Part shown: positions 52,517 to 62,332 of the stretch, piece by piece | How the letters are laid out: every line of letters starts with the position of its first letter | Position numbering within the stretch: position 1 is the first letter of the stretch | Assembly: GCF_900128445.1 (NCBI RefSeq) | Contig: NZ_LT671417.1 | Span: forward strand, 1,536,769 to 1,600,768 | DNA: 64,000 nt | Reading direction: 5' to 3' | Source: Thermophilibacter provencensis | Lineage (GTDB): Bacteria > Actinomycetota > Coriobacteriia > Coriobacteriales > Atopobiaceae | Made by a program: the position numbers and the translations under genes | The notes under the pieces: model-generated | The model's database searches: none | Seen by the model: the letters and a program-made list of their open reading frames with translations, nothing else | Told to the model about the DNA's origin: nothing

Positions 52517-53977
52517 ATGGAGTTCGAGAAGGAGCTGAGCGCGGTCGAGACCGGCATCGAGGGGCTCGTCGTCGTCGAGCTGACGGTCCACGGCGACTCG
52601 CGGGGCTGGTTCAAGGAGAACTGGCAGCGCGCCAAGATGGTCGGGGGCCTCGGCCTGCCGGACCACCGCTGGGTCCAGAACAACGTGAGCTACAACCTCG
52701 AGCGCGGCGTCACGCGCGGCATCCACGCCGAGCCCTGGGACAAGTTCGTCTCGGTCGCCGCGGGGTCGGTCTTCGGCGCGTGGGTGGACCTGCGCGCCGG
52801 CAGCCCCACCTACGGGAGGGCCTACACGACGACCCTCGACCCCTCGCGCGCGATCCTGGTCCCGCGCGGCGTCGGCAACTCCTACCAGGCGCTCGAGGAC
52901 GGCACCGCCTACACCTACCTGGTGGACGCCCACTGGTCCGCGGAGCTCAAGAGGACCTACACCTTCGTCAACCTCGCCGACCCCGAGCTCGCCATACCGT
53001 GGCCCATCCCGCTCGGGGAGTGCGAGCTCTCGGAGGCCGACAGGCACCACCCGCTCCTGAGGGACGTGGAGCCCATGCAGCCCAGGCGCACGCTGGTGAC
53101 GGGCTGCAACGGGCAGCTCGGCCGCGCGGTGCGCGAGGCCGCCGAGGCGCGCCCGGACGCCGGCACGTTCGACTACTGCGACATCGACACCTTCGACTTC
53201 TCCGACCCCGCGCAGTACGGCCGCTACGACTGGTCGCTCTACGGCGCCGTGATCAACTGCGGCGCCTACACCGCCGTGGACGCCGCGGAGACCCCGGAGG
53301 GCCGCGCCGCCTGCTGGAAGGCAAACGCGACCGGCCCCGCGCTGCTGTCCAGGGTATGCGCCGAGCACGGCATCACGCTCGTGCACGTCAGCTCGGACTA
53401 CGTCTTCGACGGGACGAGGGAGGTCCACGACGAGGGCGAGCCCCTCAGCCCCCTCTCCGTCTACGGCCAGTCCAAGGCGGCGGGGGACCTCGCCGTGTCG
53501 ACGTGCCCGCGGCACTACGTGCTGCGCAGCTCGTGGGTCATCGGCGACGGGAGGAACTTCGTGAGGACCATGTGGGGGCTCTCCGACCGCGTGGCCGCCG
53601 GCGAGCTGCCGCGCGTGACCGTGGTGGACGATCAGGAGGGCAGGCTCACCTTCGCCGACCAGATGGCCGCCGCGATCCTCCACCTGCTGGACTCGGGCGC
53701 CCCCTACGGCACCTACGACATGACCGGCTCCGGCGCCGTGCGCACCTGGGCGGACATAGCGCGCGCCACCTTCGACGCAGCCAACGGCAACGGCGGGGCC
53801 GTCGTGCCCGTCCCCACGGCCGAGTACTACGCGGGCGCGACGGGCCCCGTCGCCCCGCGCCCCGCGCACTCCGCGCTCGACCTCTCCAAGATCGAGGCGA
53901 CGGGCTTCCACCCCCGCGACTGGGAGGAGGAGCTCGCGGAGTACCTCGGCAGGCTCAAGGAGGAGCTCAGGGGATAG
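52517..53977 (+). CDS. RmlC-RmlD fusion (epimerase plus dTDP-rhamnose synthase)
   Basis: A 486-residue bifunctional protein. Residues 1-185 are a cupin epimerase (RmlC) with the catalytic histidine H70 in GVTRGIHAEPWDKF and GVGNSYQALEDGTAYTYLV. From about residue 190 an RmlD reductase follows (TLVTGCNGQLGRAV, CGAYTAVDAAE, SSDYVFDG, and the Y-x3-K of YGQSKAAGD). It turns the RmlB product into dTDP-L-rhamnose in two steps on one chain. The fusion is known from several actinobacteria. The stop shares a base with the next GTG. Confidence 0.95.
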   Translation: MEFEKELSAVETGIEGLVVVELTVHGDSRGWFKENWQRAKMVGGLGLPDHRWVQNNVSYNLERGVTRGIHAEPWDKFVSVAAGSVFGAWVDLRAGSPTYGRAYTTTLDPSRAILVPRGVGNSYQALEDGTAYTYLVDAHWSAELKRTYTFVNLADPELAIPWPIPLGECELSEADRHHPLLRDVEPMQPRRTLVTGCNGQLGRAVREAAEARPDAGTFDYCDIDTFDFSDPAQYGRYDWSLYGAVINCGAYTAVDAAETPEGRAACWKANATGPALLSRVCAEHGITLVHVSSDYVFDGTREVHDEGEPLSPLSVYGQSKAAGDLAVSTCPRHYVLRSSWVIGDGRNFVRTMWGLSDRVAAGELPRVTVVDDQEGRLTFADQMAAAILHLLDSGAPYGTYDMTGSGAVRTWADIARATFDAANGNGGAVVPVPTAEYYAGATGPVAPRPAHSALDLSKIEATGFHPRDWEEELAEYLGRLKEELRG

Positions 53978-54393
53978 TGGAAGTCCGCACGAATACCAAG
54001 AGGCAGGGGGGCGGCGAGGGCAAGGCGCTTGTCGCCCTTCACGTGATGCTCGCCGTCTACTCGCTCTCGAGCGTCTGCGCCAAGCTCGCGGCGGGCTTCG
54101 ACTTCATGAGCCTGGGCTTCATTGCCTGCTACGGCGGCATGATAGCCCTCCTCGGCGCCTATGCCATCGGGTGGCAGCAGGTCATCAAGCGCCTGCCGCT
54201 CACCTACGCATATGCCAACAAGGCGGTCACGGTGCTCTGGGGCATCGTGTGGGGAGTGCTTCTCTTCCATGAGCGGGTGTCCCCCCTGAAGGTCCTCGGC
54301 GCCCTCATCGTCCTTGCGGGCGTCGTGCTCTTCTCGCTCGCCGAGAGGGACGAGAACGGCCCGCAGGGCAAGAGGGGCGGTGACGCCCAGTGA
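53977..54393 (+). CDS. SMR/EamA-like small membrane transporter, subunit 1
   Basis: A 138-residue protein with a basic N-terminus and four helices (first at about residues 15-35, last about 100-120). The central helices with AYANKAVTVLWGIVWGVLLFHE carry the conserved tryptophans and glutamate of ArnE/ArnF- and EmrE-like proteins. Together with the next gene it likely forms a heterodimer that flips a lipid-linked sugar. The GTG at 53977 shares a base with the rmlCD stop. Confidence 0.8.
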   Translation: MEVRTNTKRQGGGEGKALVALHVMLAVYSLSSVCAKLAAGFDFMSLGFIACYGGMIALLGAYAIGWQQVIKRLPLTYAYANKAVTVLWGIVWGVLLFHERVSPLKVLGALIVLAGVVLFSLAERDENGPQGKRGGDAQ

Positions 54394-54743
54394 GCGGCAC
54401 TGTCCTCGCATTCGCCGCGCTCAACCTCCTCGGCGTGCTCGTGAGCGCGGTCTCACAGGTCATGCTCAAGAAGAGCGCCACGCGCGAGCATGGGTCGGTG
54501 GTGGGGGAGTACCTGAACCCGCTCGTCATCTTCGCGTACGTGCTCTTCGTTGGCGCGACGCTGCTCTCCGTGCTCTCGTACCGGGGCATCCCGCTCTCCA
54601 TGGGCCCCATCCTCGACGCCACGGGCTACCTTTGGGTGACCCTCTTCGGCGTTACCATCTTTCATGAGCGCATGAGCGGGCGCAAGGCCATTGCCCTCGC
54701 GCTCATCGTGTGCGGCATCGTCGTGTATGCTCTTGGGGCATAG
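54390..54743 (+). CDS. SMR/EamA-like small membrane transporter, subunit 2
   Basis: A 117-residue four-helix partner of the preceding protein. SQVMLKKSA after the first helix, SYRGIPLSMGPILDATGYLWVTL and FHERMSGRKAIAL are typical of SMR-type and ArnE/F proteins. The GTG at 54390 overlaps the preceding stop. Family knowledge: ArnEF flips aminoarabinose-phosphoundecaprenol; the GtrB-type enzyme downstream could supply the substrate here. Confidence 0.8.
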   Translation: MSGTVLAFAALNLLGVLVSAVSQVMLKKSATREHGSVVGEYLNPLVIFAYVLFVGATLLSVLSYRGIPLSMGPILDATGYLWVTLFGVTIFHERMSGRKAIALALIVCGIVVYALGA

Positions 54744-54769
54744 AACCAAGGCTCCCTGAAAGGTCTCAC

Positions 54770-55705
54770 ATGCTCGTCTCCATCGTCATCCCGTGCTACA
54801 ACTCCGAGAACTCGATTCGTCAGGTCGTTGACCTCACACTCGCGGAGTTCGAGCGCCTGCCGGGCTACGAATGCGAGTTCGTCCTCGTTGACGACTGCTC
54901 TCCTGACGGCACCTATGCGGAGATCCGTCGCCTCGCCGAGGAACATCCTAGCGTGCACGGCATCACGCTCATGCGCAACTTCGGCCAGCACAACGGCATC
55001 ATGTGCGGCCTCAACCACGCGAGGGGCGACCTCGTCATGGGCATGGACGACGACCTCCAGACCCACCCCTCGCAGATTCCCGCCCTCATCCGCAAGATGG
55101 AGGAGGGCTATGACGTGGTCTACGGCGTCTACCGACAGTCGGCCAACGGACCCATCAAGAACTTCACGAGCTGGCTCAATCGCGTGACCGCTCAGAAGCT
55201 CCTCGAGCGTCCCAGGGACATCGAGACGAGCAACTTCTGGCTCATCACCCGCGCCGTGCGCGACCAGGTCATCCAGTACCGCAACTACAACCCGTACGTG
55301 GAGGCGCTGTTCGGCCGGATGACCAACCGCATCGGCAACGTGACGATCGAGCACCACGCCCGCGAGCAGGGGAGCTCCAACTACACCCTCGGCAAGCTCG
55401 CCAAGCTCTGGCTCTCGTACTTCAACTACACCGTGCTGCCGCTGCGCATGGTTTCGTGCATCGGCGTCATCTCGGCCGCGGCGGGCTTCCTCTATGCCAT
55501 CTTCGTGCTCGTGCGGCGCATCGTGGTGCCGGACGTGCCGGCCGGCTGGTCCTCGATCATCTGCATACTGCTCTTCTTCTTCGGGCTCATCCTGCTCACG
55601 CTCGGCATCATCGGCGAGTACGTGGGCAACCTCGTCCTGCCCGCCAATGGCACGCCGCAGTTCATCGTCCGGGAGACCACGGACGAGGCCGGGGAAGAGT
55701 CCTAG
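54770..55705 (+). CDS. GtrB/ArnC-type polyprenyl-phosphate glycosyltransferase
   Basis: A 311-residue GT2 enzyme with VSIVIPCYNSENSIRQVVD, LVDDCSPDGT, MGMDDDLQTHPSQI and two C-terminal helices. It resembles ArnC and GtrB and probably loads a sugar on undecaprenyl phosphate, to be flipped by the SMR pair directly upstream. ATG at 54770 follows GAAAGGTCTCAC. Confidence 0.92.
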   Translation: MLVSIVIPCYNSENSIRQVVDLTLAEFERLPGYECEFVLVDDCSPDGTYAEIRRLAEEHPSVHGITLMRNFGQHNGIMCGLNHARGDLVMGMDDDLQTHPSQIPALIRKMEEGYDVVYGVYRQSANGPIKNFTSWLNRVTAQKLLERPRDIETSNFWLITRAVRDQVIQYRNYNPYVEALFGRMTNRIGNVTIEHHAREQGSSNYTLGKLAKLWLSYFNYTVLPLRMVSCIGVISAAAGFLYAIFVLVRRIVVPDVPAGWSSIICILLFFFGLILLTLGIIGEYVGNLVLPANGTPQFIVRETTDEAGEES

Positions 55706-55729
55706 GGCAGGCTTCTCTCCCTTGGGGCT

Positions 55730-55793
55730 GAGTGACGGCTTTAGGACGGATGGGGCTTCCAAGCTGGCCCCATCCGTCCGAAAGCCGTCACTC
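55730..55793. repeat. GTGACG...GGAC palindrome, copy 3
   Basis: Arms 55730-55755 and 55768-55793 (26 bases) are complementary with one mismatch around a 12-base loop. It is the best-preserved copy of the family and lies in the gap between convergent genes (55706-55885), where it may terminate both. Nothing else is seen in this gap. Confidence 0.9.
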
Positions 55794-55885
55794 ACTGCAA
55801 TGGGACAGTTGCCATCGCGACGTTCTTTGGGCCTCCTCGCCAGTCAATGGCGGGGAGGCCCAAAGAGGTAAGGTCGGGTGGTTGA

Positions 55886-57034
55886 CTACCGCACGATCGC
55901 GTTTCTTCTCGTGCGGCCCGCCTCGTCAAGCGCGTCGATGGCTGCGAGCTTCTCGCGATAGTACGGCGCAAGCGTCTCGTCCTTCCAGATTGGGTGGAAG
56001 AGCTGCAGGTACTTGATCCCGGAATGGGAGTTTATCTCCATGATCTTCGGCCCCTTGTCGGTGATGCAGGCGTCGAAGCCCAGATACTCGCAGGCGCCCA
56101 CCTTGAGGGAGAGCCGTCGCATCATCTCCTTGGCCTCGTCCCAGTAGGGGAGCGTGCCCTCGGCGAGGATGCCGCTCGTGGGGTGGCATGGGGAGTCCAC
56201 CACGCGGTTGGCAAAGACGAGCTTGCCGTTGCCGAACTCGCCGGTCTCGAGGTCAATCTGAACGTTGTAGGCGCCGATCTGGTCCTCGGTGGGCGGGACG
56301 TAGTTCGCACCGTTGCCCTCGTTTGCACCCTCGAGAGCGAAGCGGAGGTAGCCGATCGTGGGCGTGGGGGCAACGCCCGTGGGATTGATCACGAGAGCGC
56401 GGATGGTGTGGATGAGCGGGTTGATGGCGGCGAGGCTCGCCTCGGGGTGGATGAACTCGGTGAAGACGTAGTTGGGGTTGTTCTCCACAAAGTCCCGCAC
56501 GCCCGCCTCGGTCACCTCCTCGCCGTCGAGTCGGTAGGATCCGTCACGCCACTCGAGCTTGTGGAAGCCGCTCGCCTCGGTTCCGTTGCTCGGCTTGCAG
56601 GCAAAGGCCCCCTCACGGTGCAGGCAGGCGAGAAGGCCGTCTATCCCGGGGGCATAGTCGCTCCCGGCAAGGGGAAGGAGCCCCTCGGGGCGGCTGTAGT
56701 AGAAGTAGGTGGGCACGTAGCGTGCGAGGTCCGAGTCCTGGACGAGGGCGTTCAGCGTTAGCTTGTCGTTGATCCAGATGCGCTCCCAGCCGTTGAGCGG
56801 CCAGAGCCGCCAGTAGTCGTAGTCGGAGAGGTAGTCATCGAGGCTGTCCTCGTTGAGTCCATAGGCGTAGGCGGACTCGGCGCAGAAGCCGTGAGCGTGC
56901 GACCAGGCAAGGTAGTCGGGGTCGTACATCCCGCTTGCCTTCTCGCGCTCCAGGATGTCGAGGTACTCTCGCGCAAAGCGCTCGGTGAACCCATCGGCGA
57001 GAAGGGCGTCCAGGGACAAGGGCTTATCGTTCAT
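55886..57034 (-). CDS. Sugar-transfer-associated ATP-grasp protein
   Basis: A 382-residue ATP-grasp protein. Recognisable parts are FACKPSNGTEASGFHKLEW (nucleotide-binding lysine), TEFIHPEASLAAINP, IRALVINPTGVAPTPTIGYLRF and the metal-binding end IMEINSHSGIKYLQL. The best match from memory is the ATPgrasp_ST group in polysaccharide clusters, thought to ligate or modify sugar-linked acids; substrates are not known. The ATG at 57034 follows TAGGAGTCAAC. It is divergent from the flippase. Confidence 0.8.
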   Translation of the reverse strand: MNDKPLSLDALLADGFTERFAREYLDILEREKASGMYDPDYLAWSHAHGFCAESAYAYGLNEDSLDDYLSDYDYWRLWPLNGWERIWINDKLTLNALVQDSDLARYVPTYFYYSRPEGLLPLAGSDYAPGIDGLLACLHREGAFACKPSNGTEASGFHKLEWRDGSYRLDGEEVTEAGVRDFVENNPNYVFTEFIHPEASLAAINPLIHTIRALVINPTGVAPTPTIGYLRFALEGANEGNGANYVPPTEDQIGAYNVQIDLETGEFGNGKLVFANRVVDSPCHPTSGILAEGTLPYWDEAKEMMRRLSLKVGACEYLGFDACITDKGPKIMEINSHSGIKYLQLFHPIWKDETLAPYYREKLAAIDALDEAGRTRRNAIVR

Positions 57035-57158
57035 GTTGACTCCTAGGGGATGGATGCGTAGGTGCTCGTATCTGCGAATTCCTAGTATACAATACGCCTT
57101 TGAGCCAAACAGACGTGCGCGGCGGTACGGGAGGCCGCGTGTTGGGGAGGGTGTCCGC

Positions 57159-58613
57159 GTGCCGACGAGCGACTTCAAGATGTCAACGATAAGGTCCCTG
57201 TTCTGGAAGCTCTTCGAACAGGGTGGGACTGCGGTCGTGACGCTCCTCATCCAGGTCGTTCTCGCGCGCCTCCTCTCCCCGGACGAGTTCGGTATGCTCG
57301 CCATCATGCTCGTCTTCGTGAACATTGGCAACGTCATCGTCCAAAGCGGCCTCAACACCGCTATCATCCAGGCTCCGGATGCCACGGAGCGAGACTACTC
57401 GACCGTGTTCTGGATGAGCCTCACCACCTCTGTGGTGCTCTATGCGATCGTCTTTTGCGCCGCGCCCGCGGTTGCCGACTTCTATGCCATGCCGGCGGCC
57501 GTGACCCCGCTGCGCGCGCTCGTCCTCGTGCTCGTCATCAATGCGTACAACTCCATCCAAGAGGCCATCGTCGCTCGCAACCTCGAGTTCCACAAGACCT
57601 TCCGCGCCACCATCACGGCGGGCGTGGTCTCCGGGGCAACAGGCATAGGGGTCGCGCTCGCAGGGGGAGGAATCTGGGCCCTCGTGCTCCAGCAGCTCGT
57701 TCAGCAGGGATGCAAGTGCCTCGTGCTGGCGCTGCAGGTCCCCTGGAAGCCCCGCCTCGTCTTCGAGCGGGATCGAGCAGTGACTCTCTTCCGTTTTGGG
57801 TGGAAGCTCCTCGCTTCCGGCCTGCTCGACCAGGGCTACCAGAGCCTCTCAGACCTCATGATCGGCAAGGTGTTCACCAGCTCCGACCTCGGCTACGTTT
57901 CACAGGGCAAAAGATATCCGAATGCCGTTGGCATGCTTCTCGATGGCGCCATCCAGCCCGTCATGCTCTCCGCAGTTGCTCATGCGCAGAGCGACCTCAC
58001 GCTTGTCAAGCGCCTGGCCCGCCGTGCGCTCAAGACGAGCACCTTTCTCGTGGCCCCTGCCATGGCGCTCTTTGCGGCCGCGGCGGAGCCCATCGTGAGA
58101 CTCGTCCTCGGCGAAGCCTGGGTGCCCTGTGTTCCGTTCCTGCAGATGTACTGCTTCGTCTACGCGCTTCTTCCCATCCACACGACCAACCTCCAAGTGC
58201 TCAACGGCATGGGAAGGAGCGACCTTTTCCTTAGGCTCGAGGTCATCAAGAAGATCGTGGGCGTGGTCATCCTCGCCTTTACGGTTTTTGTTCTGCGCGA
58301 TCTTGGCCTCATCGTCGCCGGGTATATGGTCTCGGGCATCCTGAGCACATTCATCAACGCCTCGCCGAACAGGCGCGTCATCGGCTATGCATACCACGAG
58401 CAGGTGAGGGACATTCTGCCCGCGTTCGCTATGGCCGCCGTGGCAGCCGCCATGACGCTTGTGGTGCCCCTGGCGGGCTTCTCTGACCTCCCGACCATCC
58501 TCTTGCAGGTCGTCGTAATGGTGCTGGCCTATCTTGGCATCGCTCAGCTCTTCAGGGTCGAGGAGCTCACCTACCTGCTGTCCACGCTCAAGGACCTGAC
58601 GGGCAGACGCTAG
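57159..58613 (+). CDS. Wzx/TuaB-type polysaccharide flippase
   Basis: A 484-residue MATE/MOP-superfamily exporter with about 14 helices. The N-terminus (SLFWKLFEQGGTAVVTLLIQ) and ARLLSPDEFGMLAIM are characteristic of the Wzx/TuaB group. It flips undecaprenyl-linked repeat units outward. The GTG at 57159 is preferred: GGGGAGGG ends seven bases before it; upstream in-frame codons lack a ribosome site. Its stop overlaps the stop of the convergent YfhO gene by four bases, so there is no room for a terminator. Confidence 0.9.
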   Translation: MPTSDFKMSTIRSLFWKLFEQGGTAVVTLLIQVVLARLLSPDEFGMLAIMLVFVNIGNVIVQSGLNTAIIQAPDATERDYSTVFWMSLTTSVVLYAIVFCAAPAVADFYAMPAAVTPLRALVLVLVINAYNSIQEAIVARNLEFHKTFRATITAGVVSGATGIGVALAGGGIWALVLQQLVQQGCKCLVLALQVPWKPRLVFERDRAVTLFRFGWKLLASGLLDQGYQSLSDLMIGKVFTSSDLGYVSQGKRYPNAVGMLLDGAIQPVMLSAVAHAQSDLTLVKRLARRALKTSTFLVAPAMALFAAAAEPIVRLVLGEAWVPCVPFLQMYCFVYALLPIHTTNLQVLNGMGRSDLFLRLEVIKKIVGVVILAFTVFVLRDLGLIVAGYMVSGILSTFINASPNRRVIGYAYHEQVRDILPAFAMAAVAAAMTLVVPLAGFSDLPTILLQVVVMVLAYLGIAQLFRVEELTYLLSTLKDLTGRR

Positions 58614-61099
58614 TCTAGGGACTCTCTACGAGCGCGCCCTGCCGCCACCCTGGCGCCGACGACGCATGACGCGGCAGTCAAGGCGATTCCGGCGACGCTG
58701 AGCATGGCGCCCTGCCGGAGTCCCGGAAGCGAAAAGCTCACCTCCAGGGCGTGCGTCCCCTCAGGGACCTCAAATCCGATGAAACCGAGATTTGCCCGGA
58801 AGGTCTCGACCTCCTCCCCGTCGATTCGGACGCTCCAGCCGGAGCTGTAGGGGAGGGAGAGGCAAGAGACGGTGGCGGCGGATGACTCGACGGTGCCGAT
58901 AATCCGGTCCGTCCCGTCGAGCTCCAAGCGAGATGACAGCTCAGCCGGCCTCTGCTCCCCGGAGGGGGTGGCAAGGTCGTCAGACACGATTATGGCATTC
59001 AGGGCGGCGATGTGCCTAGCGGTGTCCGTGGGAAGGGCCTGGAGGTCACCCTCGCTCATGATGGTCTCACGGGTGAAGAGCAGGGGCGTGGCACCCTCGT
59101 TGTGATAGATGTAGACGCTCCCCACCTGCTTGACAAGAGTGAAGCGGCTGTCCGCGATGGGATCCTTGGAGAGCAGATATCTGACCCCAAGTTGGGAGAG
59201 CAGGGAGTATCCGTCGACATCGGCCCTGAAGTCCTGAACGGCGCTGTCGCCGTTGTAGGCGTCGGGCCAGAGCGTCCGATAGAACTCGACGACATCCCCG
59301 TCGGTCGTGGAGTTATACGTGTTCACGCCCCAGTACCCCTGCACTAGTGCGTCGTTGTACGAGCAGGAGTCAACGTAGGTTTTCTCGATGCGGTAGAGTC
59401 CGTCGTCACTCTGTCGGATCCACGCCAGAGCGTCGAGCGTGTCCTGCGCGGCTTCCGCCTCGCGGGAGGGGAAGTCATCGCTGGCGCAGGTGGCGCGGAC
59501 CTGCGTGACATAGAATCCGTCGAGCACGCACCCCGCCACGGCAAGCCCCGCGAGGACGACGCAGCTGACAGAATGCCGGGCCAACGTATGGCATGGTTCA
59601 CCTTGCGACGAGGAGAGGAGCGCGATGGCACAGAACGCAGCCGTGATGATGAGGCATGCAAGGCAAAGCCACTTCCCGTTGACCGAGTTGACGGCCGACC
59701 AGATGAGAATCGCGACGGTGGGAATGACGCCGGCAAGCAGCGCAGCGCGGGACGCCCTTCCGGCCTGGACGCGCTTCTCCCACCCCATGGCCAAGGCTGT
59801 GCAGACGGGCACCGCCAGGACGAAGCTGCTGCGATACTTGGGTTCGACGAACACGTTGAATAGCGCGGGAAGGAACTCGTTGAAGCAGTACAGGGCTATG
59901 AGGACGCTTGCGATGACAACGAGGGCACGGTCCTTTCGGCTGCAGTCCCTCGCTACCCAGTGGAAGAACTGAAGCAGAAGGACGAGGGCCAGCGGTCCGA
60001 AGCCGAGAACGATCAGCTCATAGCAGTTGACGTAGGGGAAGCTCTCAGTGGGGGGCACGAGCTCTGCCGGAATGGCGGCGCCACTCGAGATGAGCCCGCT
60101 CCCTAGGAAACGGCTGAGGACCATGGGGACCCATCGCAGTGGGACGAAGCCGAGGAGGAACGAGCCAGCGCGCTCGGTGATCGACGACTGCGCCCCCGAC
60201 GTGACCCGGGAGGTCTCCCCGAGAAGATAGCTCGCGTACGGAACGAGCGCGACGCCCGCGAGCAGCACCCCGCAGAGGACGGGAAGGCAGAGCCTGAGCG
60301 TGCCCATGACGACCCGCCTCGTCCCGTGCTCCCCGTCTGCGGCGTGGACGAGGCGGAGCAGGCAGTAGAGGGCGGCTCCGAGCAGGGACATGAAGCCGCA
60401 GTACGCGCTCCAACCAACGCTGACCGCCGAGACGAGCGCAACGCAGCAGAAGCGCGGGGCGCTCCAGAGCTCCATCAGGCGCTCAAACTGGAGGATGCCG
60501 ACGGCAAAGACCGCGTAGACGCTGCCGAGCCAGTAGTGCTGGCCCCAGAGCAGGAGGAAGCCCCCGAAGGCAAAGAAGGACGCCCCGACGATGCGGCCGA
60601 ACGGGGTCTCGCAGTAGCGCTTGAGCAGGAGATCGAACGCAAGACCCGAGACCACGATTTTGAGAATCTGGACGAGCGCGAGGGCGAGCGAGAGACGCCC
60701 GCTTCCCAGGAGGAGCCCCAAGGGGATAAGAGCAACGTTGAAGGGGTCGAGCAGCCACGACTGGTAGCTCGTCGCGGCAGCCCCCAGGCCGTACTCGAAG
60801 TTCCATGCGCCCAGGCTGCCGCTCCTTATCCCCTCGATGAGGTTGGTGTAGAACGGGACGTACACCTCGTAGGTATCCGACCCAGCGTCAAGATAGGCGA
60901 AGGCGGACCGTCCCAGCAGAAAGCTCCCGTATATGGCGATGGAGCCTATGAGGAGAATGCCTAGGAGGACGATGACCTCCTGCCCCCTTACGCTCTGCGA
61001 GGCAGCGGTGAGGGGGCGGAGTCGTTTGGCAATCAGGAGGCCCAAGGCAATCGCGGCGAGGGCGCAGAGGGCGAGGACGCAGAGGTTGAATCGGTTCAT
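58610..61099 (-). CDS. YfhO-family membrane protein (GT-C-type)
   Basis: An 829-residue protein with about 12 N-terminal helices, a loop with AYLDAGSDTYEVYVPFYTNLIEGI (acidic residue typical of GT-C active sites), GLGAAATSYQSWLLDPFN, an extracytoplasmic C-terminal domain (about 560-790, with FYRTLWPDAYNGDSAV and ALEVSFSLPGLRQG) and a final helix. YfhO of Bacillus and CsbB/GtrA-type partners glycosylate lipoteichoic acid or wall polymer outside the cell. ATG at 61099 follows GGGAGCATT. Confidence 0.88.
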   Translation of the reverse strand: MNRFNLCVLALCALAAIALGLLIAKRLRPLTAASQSVRGQEVIVLLGILLIGSIAIYGSFLLGRSAFAYLDAGSDTYEVYVPFYTNLIEGIRSGSLGAWNFEYGLGAAATSYQSWLLDPFNVALIPLGLLLGSGRLSLALALVQILKIVVSGLAFDLLLKRYCETPFGRIVGASFFAFGGFLLLWGQHYWLGSVYAVFAVGILQFERLMELWSAPRFCCVALVSAVSVGWSAYCGFMSLLGAALYCLLRLVHAADGEHGTRRVVMGTLRLCLPVLCGVLLAGVALVPYASYLLGETSRVTSGAQSSITERAGSFLLGFVPLRWVPMVLSRFLGSGLISSGAAIPAELVPPTESFPYVNCYELIVLGFGPLALVLLLQFFHWVARDCSRKDRALVVIASVLIALYCFNEFLPALFNVFVEPKYRSSFVLAVPVCTALAMGWEKRVQAGRASRAALLAGVIPTVAILIWSAVNSVNGKWLCLACLIITAAFCAIALLSSSQGEPCHTLARHSVSCVVLAGLAVAGCVLDGFYVTQVRATCASDDFPSREAEAAQDTLDALAWIRQSDDGLYRIEKTYVDSCSYNDALVQGYWGVNTYNSTTDGDVVEFYRTLWPDAYNGDSAVQDFRADVDGYSLLSQLGVRYLLSKDPIADSRFTLVKQVGSVYIYHNEGATPLLFTRETIMSEGDLQALPTDTARHIAALNAIIVSDDLATPSGEQRPAELSSRLELDGTDRIIGTVESSAATVSCLSLPYSSGWSVRIDGEEVETFRANLGFIGFEVPEGTHALEVSFSLPGLRQGAMLSVAGIALTAASCVVGARVAAGRARRESLD

Positions 61100-61212
61100 A
61101 ATGCTCCCAGCATATGCTTTTAGGGCCACACTCATCTTATGCGATAGAATTGGGGCCGCGGAACGGGGATAATGATTCCCGCACAATCACGCGAGCGTGA
61201 GGAGCCTGCCCT

Positions 61213-62325
61213 ATGCACAAGACGCCCATCTGGGTCACCCATTCCTCTATGCCCTCCCTGGAGGAGTACACGGAGGAGATCTCCCGGCTCTGGGAGACGC
61301 ACATGCTCACCAACATGGGCGAGAAGCACCGTCAGCTGGAGTCCGACCTCGAGCGCTACCTCCAGGTGGATGACATCGCCCTCTTCACCAACGGTCACAA
61401 CGCGCTCGAGTGCGTCTTCGAGGCGATGGGCCTTAGGGGCAAGGTCATCACCACGCCCTTCACCTTCGCCTCCACCACGCATGCCATCGTGCGCAAGGGT
61501 CTCACGCCCGTCTTCGCGGACATCAAGGAGGACGACTTCACCATCGACCCAGCCTCCGTCGAGCGTCTCATCGATGACGAGACCTGTGCCATCGTGCCCG
61601 TCCACGTCTACGGCAACCTCTGCGACGTGGACGCCATCCAGCGCATCGCGGACGAGCACGGCCTCAAGGTGATCTACGACGCGGCGCACGCGTTCGGCGT
61701 CTTCAGGGACGGGGTCTCCGCGGCAACGTATGGCGACGCGTCAATGTTCAGCTTTCACGCTACCAAGGTCTTCAACACCATCGAGGGCGGCGCGGTCTGC
61801 TTCCACGACCACGCGCTCAAGAGCCTCCTCGACCAGTGGAAGAACTTCGGCATCACGGGCACCGAGTCCGTGGAGTACGTGGGCGGCAACGCCAAGATGA
61901 ACGAGTTCTGCGCCGCCATGGGCATCTGCAACCTGCGCCACGTTGACGAGGAGATCGAGAAGCGCCGTCACGTGGCGGAGCGCTACTGGGAGCGCCTGGA
62001 GGGCGTGTCCGGCGTGCGGGTCTTCCGCCCGCGGGGGGACGTGCGCTACAACTACGCCTACCTGCCCGTCACGTTTGACGCGCGGGCGTTCGGCGCCACG
62101 CGCGACGACGTCTACGCCGCCCTCATGGCCAGTGACATCCACCCGCGCAAGTACTTCTACCCGCTCGTGAGCGACTACGAGTGCTACGAGGGCCGCTTCG
62201 ACTCCTCCCAGACGCCCGTCGCCAAGCGCGCGGCAAGCGAGGTGCTCACGCTCCCCATGTACGCGGACCTCGCGCCTGAGGACGTGGACTGGATCTGCGA
62301 CATCGTCCTTTCTTGCGGGAGGTAG
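61213..62325 (+). CDS. DegT/DnrJ/EryC1/StrS sugar aminotransferase
   Basis: A 370-residue PLP enzyme of the DegT family that aminates a nucleotide-linked keto-sugar. The Schiff-base lysine lies in SMFSFHATKVFNTIEGGAV, and DAAHAFGV holds the pyridine-binding aspartate. It could act on dTDP-4-keto-6-deoxyglucose from RmlB, giving an amino sugar, but this is inference from context. ATG at 61213; a GAGG lies ten bases upstream. The GT2 gene follows after seven bases. Confidence 0.93.
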   Translation: MHKTPIWVTHSSMPSLEEYTEEISRLWETHMLTNMGEKHRQLESDLERYLQVDDIALFTNGHNALECVFEAMGLRGKVITTPFTFASTTHAIVRKGLTPVFADIKEDDFTIDPASVERLIDDETCAIVPVHVYGNLCDVDAIQRIADEHGLKVIYDAAHAFGVFRDGVSAATYGDASMFSFHATKVFNTIEGGAVCFHDHALKSLLDQWKNFGITGTESVEYVGGNAKMNEFCAAMGICNLRHVDEEIEKRRHVAERYWERLEGVSGVRVFRPRGDVRYNYAYLPVTFDARAFGATRDDVYAALMASDIHPRKYFYPLVSDYECYEGRFDSSQTPVAKRAASEVLTLPMYADLAPEDVDWICDIVLSCGR

Positions 62326-62332
62326 CGGGGGG

